Assembly (NCBI GenBank): GCA_028564705.1
Contig: JAPXFQ010001399.1
Location: 375,001 to 439,000, forward strand
Source of the DNA: Apricaphanius iberus
Lineage: Eukaryota > Chordata > Actinopteri > Cyprinodontiformes > Aphaniidae
Direction: 5' to 3'
Length of the DNA: 64,000 nucleotides
A program made the position numbers and the translations under genes. Below the pieces are notes generated by a model, which was given only the letters and a program-made list of their open reading frames with translations, searched no databases and was not told where the DNA came from. Below are positions 58,040 through 64,000 of the stretch, in pieces (positions within the stretch are counted from its first letter, which is position 1; each line of letters starts with the position of its first letter).

Positions 58040-58168
58040 TTCTTTATTCATTTTTTTATGCATTTCCGATAGAAGTATCGGATCGGGACTCTGTATCGGC
58101 AGATAATCAAAATCAAATAACTCGGACACAGACTCGAGGGCAAAAAAACCTGATCGGGACAACCCTAG
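58040..58168 (-). repeat. MITE fragment nested in the hAT-type element
   Basis: Includes GATAGAAGTATCGGATCGGG, CTCTGTATCGGCAGATAATC and the block shared with 25909-25956. On the minus strand it starts CTAGGGTTGTCCCGATCAGG, the start of a widespread fish non-autonomous element. Confidence 0.7.
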
Positions 58169-58400
58169 TTTCGGCAGCATTTTGTTTAGGGGTATTATGG
58201 GACAGCCTACACAACGCGGAGGCACACATTTCCATAAAAAATGTGATATTCATCGACACACAAGTATTCCAATGGTATTACGACAGTAACTGTATTCTGA
58301 ATACCCTGTTTAAAAATAGTAACTGAAACAGAATACAGTTACTCATAATTACTATAACAGCGGTACATGTGTTACGTTACTCCCCAACACTGAGTACTAG

Positions 58401-59143
58401 GGAGAAAGTCTGCAAGATTTACCCCGGGATTAGTCTGACCTTGAAAAAAGACGATGATGTTCTAGAATGTATTTTAGACATTTTTGCAATAATAATAATC
58501 TCTTCTCCAAAGGTAGCCCAGACTCACCAGCATCTAAGCTTTTTAGGGCACCCCTCGTATGGCAACCTTACAGTTGAAGACTGATGGGTGGATACTTTTA
58601 TTGTCATAAAGCAATATGTGCACATGCAATACACGTGGAGTCCTACTGCGGCCAATAGTCCGTTCTTGTTTGGTAATGCTGCCTAAACTGGGTGGTAAAC
58701 TCTGTCTAAGTATAAATACCTGCAGCATTTTTGTCTCATGTTGATAATTTTAGTAAACAGAGCCATTGTAAGAATAGTGTTGCAGTTTGCCAATCAGAGG
58801 ACCAAAACTTGAATGTCATTAATCTTAGTGACTAAGCCCCCACATCTAGTCGATTCTCCACGCCCACTCCCACACTGAACTCACATAAACTAAAACAGAC
58901 TGGGAATAAATTATTTTTTACATAAACCGACTCAGACGGCATTCTATCATACCAGAGAACATTGAAATATTAATAAAAACACCAGTGAAGGAGAACTTTA
59001 AGGCGTCATGAAGAAAAAGGAATATGTTAAAGGTTTGTAAAATAAAAACACAAAGGAGCCTATATGGAGACAAAAGAAGTTCTAAAATTAAAATGCAAGT
59101 AGGCCAACAAAATACTAGAGTGCTAGGAACAGAGAAAGCTTAC
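58401..59143. other. nlk intron with a small 28S-like fragment
   Basis: AT-rich except for 58666-58724, described separately. No coding signal. Confidence 0.5.
58666..58724 (+). pseudogene. Degenerate 28S rRNA-like fragment
   Basis: Aligns without gaps to 31461-31519 with 49 of 59 positions identical, including TGGGTGGTAAACTC and TAAATACC. That part of 28S rRNA is strongly conserved, so the match is real homology to rRNA or to the LINE B block. Neighbouring sequence does not obviously continue the match. Confidence 0.7.
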
Positions 59144-59342
59144 CTTTTACCTGTCTCACAGTGGTCAGGTTTTTCTCAAAACTATCATCAAACTTGGAGT
59201 TTGTGACAGGTTCAAAGTCACTGGTGTAAACACGGCCAGAGGATGTGGTGTAGCAACATTTGCACATACACGTGTGGTAGCGTAGTCGACCCTCATCTAG
59301 GTAAGGATGGGCCAAAGCATCTTTGGCAGAAATCCTCTTCGA
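59144..59342 (-). CDS. nlk: nlk exon: end of kinase domain and C-terminal extension
   Basis: Acceptor GGTTTCTAG, donor AAAAG/GTAAGC. Encodes SKRISAKDALAHPYLDEGRL, RYHTCMCKCCYTTSSGRVYT, then SDFEPVTNSKFDDSFEKNL and TTVRQVK, leaving phase 1. HPYL is the end of the kinase C lobe. The CMCKCC cysteine cluster and the SGRVYTSDFEP block are specific to Nemo-like kinase. It joins in frame to 60678-60764 upstream and 42101-42194 downstream. Confidence 0.97.
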
Positions 59343-60177
59343 CTAGAAACCAAATGCAGATAGATTGTTTTAAAGAAAACTCACTTTGATTGAATTCTAA
59401 ACCTTAGCTGACTTGTGTTTTGCGAGTTGGTAGTGTTCACCCTGTTAATTTTGGAACTGGCCTCAATCCCTCAACAAAAAGGTATACTGGCTTGTACTCT
59501 ACAAAAGATGAACCGGTAATTGTTGGGAACAAATGGGTGAACAAAGAACTGTATGCAACTTCATATGCTTAACCACGTGCCCCGAAAACAAAGTATCTGA
59601 AAATACTCCACATCCCAGAATTTACAGCATTTCCCACCTGCGTTCGACTTAAACCCACTGGCCGTAGGAGCTCCTAAGAAGCAAAAAATAGACAGGGAAC
59701 TTGCCTGTTGGTAATATATCTGCCACATAATATGAAACCCACCTAAATATTTGTCCTGACCTTCTGGCCAAGTGAGCAACCTCCCACTTTCTAAAGAACT
59801 TTGTTATTTTTAATTGCCTGCAGAAGAAACATTTGAAACAAGATCTTCAAAGGAGAAACTCTGGCCTTTTGTCCTAACATCATCCTCTTTTGATGCTGAC
59901 TGAGAAACAAGCTACCCTATGACCGCAGATGGAGCGCTGTCCTAGTCCATTCAGCTCCAGTCAGTCTCTATGGAATTTGTTGCTGAGGAACCGTGTAGTT
60001 CATTTCCTGACAAGCAATCACAGTAAGAAACTTTGTGCCTGGGGCCTGAAGGCAGCATAAGTTATCCTCTGATTTCTCGAACCCCCAGTTGGTTGTGGCA
60101 GATAGCCAATCGTAATTACCCAGGTTCTGCTAGAATTTTGGTCCTGTTATAACCAACTTTTGCCTCTCACTGTCACT
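59343..60177. other. nlk intron
   Basis: No gene or repeat recognised apart from ordinary intron sequence. Confidence 0.6.
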
Positions 60178-60390
60178 ACGTGCTTGCTCAGTATGGGGGA
60201 TTGCTGGGGTTGGAGTCTGCATCAAAGGGGCACAACTGCCAGTCATTACTGCAATCTACTGGGTATCCTTAAACACATAACCATTAAGCTGATTGGAACA
60301 TATGTATGATTGAATTGCAATACTTTTCTTGTAATGTGCCTTGAGAGGATATCTGTTTTGAATCGGCACTATACAAATAAACAGAATTAA
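60178..60390 (+). repeat. L2-type LINE 3' end
   Basis: GCTCAGTATGGGGGATTGCT, AATGTGCCTTGAGAGGATAT and AATCGGCACTATACAAATAA: a diverged copy of the LINE A/B 3' UTR and tip, plus orientation. Confidence 0.85.
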
Positions 60391-60677
60391 AATTTACCTG
60401 AATAGAGATACATTGCTGTTAGACTTGTAATCCTGTTTTTTTACTCAAACGGCATACTGCAACCTCTTGAAACAGGAGCGACTGAGGATTTTTTTTTTCA
60501 CAGAAAACGACTAACAAGGCATTAATTCAAACTAGAGACCACAGTAAATTTATTTAAAAATAAGTAAATGAAACCTTGAGATATTAAGGCAATCAAACTG
60601 TTCTCTAAGAGTTTAATTTTACAGTGGAGAAACTAAGAATATTGCTGATTATATGTAAAGAAAAGAAAATGACTTAC

Positions 60678-60764
60678 TGGATCAAATACCAGCATTCTGC
60701 ATAAGAGATGAACTGCTTCATGGGTTGCCTGGCTAGACAGTGTGTATAGAACAGGAAGGGATGG
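60678..60764 (-). CDS. nlk: nlk exon: kinase C lobe
   Basis: Acceptor TTTCTCTCTACAG, donor CCA/GTAAGT, 87 bases in phase 0. Encodes PSLPVLYTLSSQATHEAVHL then LCRMLVFDP, kinase subdomains X-XI, with the L-x-RMLVFDP motif that precedes the SKRISA start of the next exon. Confidence 0.97.
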
Positions 60765-61307
60765 CTGTAGAGAGAAAATAATTTAAGGAGAACAGTATAA
60801 ACCAGTTCAGCCACTATTAGATACGCAACAAACATTTTATGTCAGGCCTAATCCACATAACTGTTTTGACAAACTGAAGATTTAACTCTATAATTACCTA
60901 AAAAAAATCTGCACCAAACATGTACATCACACAACACATTTTCAGTGAAACACTCAATATTCAATGAGTTTAGGACAGCTTCCAGTTTGAGGCAAACATT
61001 CTATAATGTAATGCCCTCAATGCTCTTTGCAGCAAATGTTCTATTTTTACTAATTCCTTCTTAGAATCAGTAAGGAATACCACATTACTCAGATCTTAGA
61101 TAAAAGTAAGGAAAATAACACCCAAAGAACCTACTGGCCAGTACTTCACTGTGAAGATCTTTCCCTTATAGGTTTTCTTTGCCAATGCAATGATGGCCCA
61201 CATTATTTTTGAAAACCTTTTTTCCCCAATTTTTTTCTCTTTTTCAAACACAATTCATGTCAAACCATTCGAACACCATTTTCAAAAGTGAAATACAGAC
61301 TGGTTAC

Positions 61308-61409
61308 CTGTTTTTGAGTTCCTCTGAGAATGTGTACACGTGCCCCTTCACATGCTGTCCTCATTGCCTCCATTGAAGGTGTCCCCAATAGGTCAGTAAT
61401 TAAATCCAG
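61308..61409 (-). CDS. nlk: nlk exon: kinase C lobe (CMGC insert region)
   Basis: Acceptor TTGTCTGTTTAG, donor AAACAG/GTAACC, 102 bases in phase 0. Encodes LDLITDLLGTPSMEAMRTAC then EGARVHILRGTQKQ. The D-LGTPS segment is the usual CMGC-kinase turn and the sequence follows Nemo-like kinase closely. Confidence 0.97.
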
Positions 61410-61644
61410 CTAAACAGACAAACCAATCTCAGGAACATCTCATAATGTATGTCTGCATGGATGATTTGTCTCTAAACAGCTCTTTTATCAGTGGATGGCC
61501 TAAGAGTTGTATCTGTTCAAAAGAAATCAGCTTCCAAGCTTTGCTCACATATAGAAAAGTCACTCCACAAAACATTGATTGTTCTGTTTCATTATGAGAA
61601 AGGTTTTAGTTTGCAATGAACTATCTGGTAATTATAGAAGTTAC

Positions 61645-61854
61645 CTGTTGAATGGGACTTTGAGCTTGGAAGAGGATACGCCGACCCAGTAGCTCTGCAA
61701 AGATGCAGCCCACAGACCAAATATCAATGGAGTTCGAATAGTGTCGGCTGCCCATAAGAATCTCAGGTGCTCTGTAATACTGTGTCACCACTTCCTGAGT
61801 CATGTGCCGGGACTCATCTGACTCCTCCACACGGGCCAGCCCAAAATCACAGAT
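61645..61854 (-). CDS. nlk: nlk exon: activation loop of Nemo-like kinase
   Basis: Acceptor CTCTGTTTAG, donor CAACAG/GTAACTT, 210 bases in phase 0. Encodes ICDFGLARVEESDESRHMTQ, EVVTQYYRAPEILMGSRHYS, NSIDIWSVGCIFAELLGRRI and LFQAQSPIQQ. It contains the Mg-binding DFG, the activation loop with T-Q-Y-Y-R-APE (Nemo-like kinase has TQE in place of the MAPK TEY: HMTQE here), and D-W-SVGCI of subdomain IX. Nemo-like kinase is a Ser/Thr kinase acting on TCF/LEF and other factors in Wnt and related pathways, in the nucleus and cytoplasm. The preceding exon (catalytic HRD loop) lies upstream of the window. Which of the fish paralogues (nlk1 or nlk2) is undecided. Confidence 0.98.
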
Positions 61855-64000
61855 CTAAACAGAGACAGAAATGTCTGTTAGCCTTTACTAATAACTACTT
61901 TTCGTTTTTGACATTATTTTATATTTACTTTGCTATTTATGTACCTACTGTAGCACCTGTGCACTTCCTTTGCCAAGAATGTCTTTCTTTATTAAATGCC
62001 ACCAGAAGGCAAATCTACGAAGTGAGCTAATCTCAAAAAACAGATTTACTTTGACAATCCAAGTTTGATTTCACAAAAATTGGTTCCATGAACGAGGCTA
62101 ACCTGAAGACTCACTCATTAACTATGGCAACATATGCTCCATTGCAGGCTAGCTGTCTTGCTTATTTTACCTTGATAAATATGACTGGACAAGCCATGTC
62201 ATGTCACACTGGTATTATATGTCTGTTCTTTCCCTCAAACACAGTCACTCTCTAATATAAAGTTATGGCAGCAGTCTAGCAGCTGCAATTTCCCTGTTAG
62301 GTGGCTAACTTATGTATTGTAAAGTAGGTTTTATCTTTTAAAATGCAGTTTTCAGTAGAATATTATATAGAGCAATTGAATTTCCTTGCTACCAGAAGCT
62401 CTTTGTTCCAACCATGTGTCTCCTGACAGCATTATTAACAATTACAAATATATCACTTTAAGTCCAAGATGCACCCATACAATCAATATACTGTCTTGCC
62501 TTAATGTAATAGTGTAGCTTTTAAGTACCTTGAAACTGGTAACACAATGCATATTATTACATCGTTACTTAGACCATGTTCTAACAACTGACCTTTCAAA
62601 TATTTTCTTTCATGTGTTATACTGTAGTTGTAAAGATTCAAAACAGAATCCTGATTATCTTACCCTACCCAACAAGGCCATATGATTTATTAACTCTTTA
62701 GGCACCAAAGTTTTACATACAAAATATTAAAATTTGATATCTCTAGTTCAAAATGTTGTAGCTTTAAAATGATTATAGAAAAATGTACACTGTAAATTTG
62801 AAAAATCTTCAGTATGATCCAAAGTTTGTGACGGGTGCAAAATCACAGATCTTATTTGCATATTATGATGTAATCAGGCGTTGGCAATATTGGATTGCTT
62901 GACTTACAAATTTTAGTTTTTTTTTACATTGTTTAAAACTTTTATTTCATTATGAATTTTTTTATTTAGATTTTTCTATATATGTATTATCTACATCTAT
63001 ATTATTTATTTCTTGGCTTTTCTTCAATAACAGGCGGACATATCTGTTTATGTCCTGTTTTTATGAGGTTCCGTTACTCTATTCACCATATAAAATTAAC
63101 AAAGAAAATCATTGGGCACAGAATTTTACAGATACGTCCACAAAATAACTAACAGGCTCATCAAATTTCCTGATCCACTGGTGAAACCTCGCCAAAATCA
63201 TCAACATCAATCATCATCATAATCATCATCATCATTTGCAACGATACAGCGAACTTTACTGTTGTTTACCAGCTTATTAGTGGTATTTTTTTCTTTTCTG
63301 TTTCCCATCACTTCTGCTATTATTTCCACAGATTTTTACATCCCTTTTACCTCTGTCATGATTAGCTTTATGTCTAACTTGCTATCTGATCACATACCTT
63401 TCTCCCAACGGGAGAACGAAATGTAGTGCTTCAGAGCTGGAATGTGCTGCTTGGGAGGGTCATGGCGAAACGGGACTGGCTGTTGCTGCAGGCCATTTTG
63501 GTTTCACTTTCTTTCTCCCTGGACAAAGAAAGTCCAGGGAGAAAGAACATCTTGATCAGAGGTAAATATTGCTCTTCAGAAACTGAATAAACCAATACTT
63601 CCAGGTGGGTAACTTAGACTTCTTGACATCATTAGTTTTATCTTTCTAAAACCCGCTCTCGCTATGCTGTGACCACAACCACTGCACCTCGTGTCCCCCG
63701 CTGGTGGAGCTGAATAAAAAGGAGATTTACTCCAAAACTTTCCATGGTACTGTGGTAATTCTGCATAAGGTTTAAACTTTTATCATTCAGAAGGTAAAAG
63801 ACTGTTTATAAAGTTTGCATGGTTAAGGGTCTGACACTATTGTTTATGCAGGAAAGCTTTTAAGTCATAAAACTCTGGGGTGAGTTTTTATTGCAAGCTG
63901 TAAACAGGATGTCTGTAGAGTGGGGTGTTGCCATAAAACCATAAATTCAGAATGAGCTTTTAAGAAAAAACGTCTCACCCATATGACTGTATAATTTTCT
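61855..64000. other. nlk intron, no exon recognised
   Basis: The upstream intron runs beyond the window end. I looked for the HRDIKPGNLL exon and did not find it. A CAT-rich patch (ATCATCATC) occurs at 63200-63235 and a strong hairpin at 63509-63547. Confidence 0.5.
63509..63547. repeat. 16 bp perfect hairpin
   Basis: TTCTTTCTCCCTGGAC (63509-63524) and GTCCAGGGAGAAAGAA (63532-63547), loop AAAGAAA. Confidence 0.95.

Larger units (their letters stand above)
56614..58392. mobile_element. Non-autonomous hAT-type element, 1.78 kb
   Basis: Ends are CAGTGTTAGGGAG (left) and, on the reverse complement, CAGTGTTGGGGAG (right). They are flanked by ACTACTAG (56606-56613) and AGTACTAG (58393-58400), an 8 bp duplication with one change, the size used by hAT elements. 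Subterminal sequence on both sides is of the AATAC-rich GTAACTGTATTC type common in fish. No transposase is inside. It carries a 22 bp minisatellite and a fragment of another repeat. Confidence 0.85.

Noticed and set aside
63440..63545. Exon on the minus strand between TTTGTCCAG and GTATGTG
   Set aside because: All three frames contain a stop; it may reflect only the hairpin sequence.
1..64000. CRISPR arrays, bacterial operons, endogenous retrovirus or phage genes
   Set aside because: No regular spaced repeats, ribosome binding sites, LTR pairs or gag/pol/env motifs were seen; RT motifs are all of non-LTR type.

Overview
The window is vertebrate and almost certainly teleost nuclear DNA. It has spliced GT-AG exons of a conserved kinase and an AT-rich background full of fish-type repeats: L1/Tx1, L2/CR1-group, Rex1 and Rex3-like LINEs, Tc1/mariner, hAT, Merlin and PIF/Harbinger-like DNA transposons, a tRNA-derived SINE and microsatellites. 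I see no bacterial operons, CRISPR arrays or viral genomes.

Host gene: five minus-strand exons of Nemo-like kinase (nlk) lie at 61854-61645, 61409-61308, 60764-60678, 59342-59144 and 42194-42101. They run from the DFG motif almost to the C terminus with consistent splice phases. The short terminal exon was not found and the 5' exons lie beyond 64000. Most of the window is therefore probably intron or 3' flank of nlk filled with mobile DNA. A 17 kb intron separates the exons at 59144 and 42194.

Layout by region. 1-1020: antisense L1/Tx1 reverse-transcriptase debris. 1725-9895: long sense L1/Tx1 element with broken ORF1 and ORF2 and a 3.2 kb G-rich tail. 10041-12715: antisense L2/CR1-group LINE with the RT core deleted. 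12734-14130: antisense L1/Tx1 5' fragment. 15095-16878: RT scrap interrupted by a Tc1 element with 190-200 bp inverted repeats. 17946-18799: CCDC106-like pseudogene. 19782-20522: Merlin transposase remnant. 20524-23469: intron-containing hAT transposase remnant. 24385-25830: inverted second copy of the G-rich module.

27490-37400 is a three-layer nest. An old LINE (A) has its ORF1 split by a PIF/Harbinger-like transposon, which is itself split by a younger, apparently intact LINE (B). LINE B encodes a PHD-like zinc finger plus SGNH esterase ORF1 and an endonuclease-RT ORF2. In LINE B the two ORFs share one frame, separated only by a UGA, and ORF2 has no early AUG. Its 3' UTR carries a 388 bp antisense 28S rRNA fragment. 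37497-38650: three phase-consistent exons of a possible hAT/ZMYM1-like N terminus. 38688-38958: tRNA-derived SINE. 43537-44860: retroposon-like unit encoding an uncharacterised membrane/coiled-coil protein. 48230-50810: Rex1 inserted in an L2. 52700-53300 and 54133-55489: two Tc1 relics, the second inside a (TA)n tract. 56614-58392: non-autonomous hAT-type element with a 22 bp minisatellite.

Family assignments rest on motifs read by eye. Boundaries without inverted repeats or target duplications are approximate.
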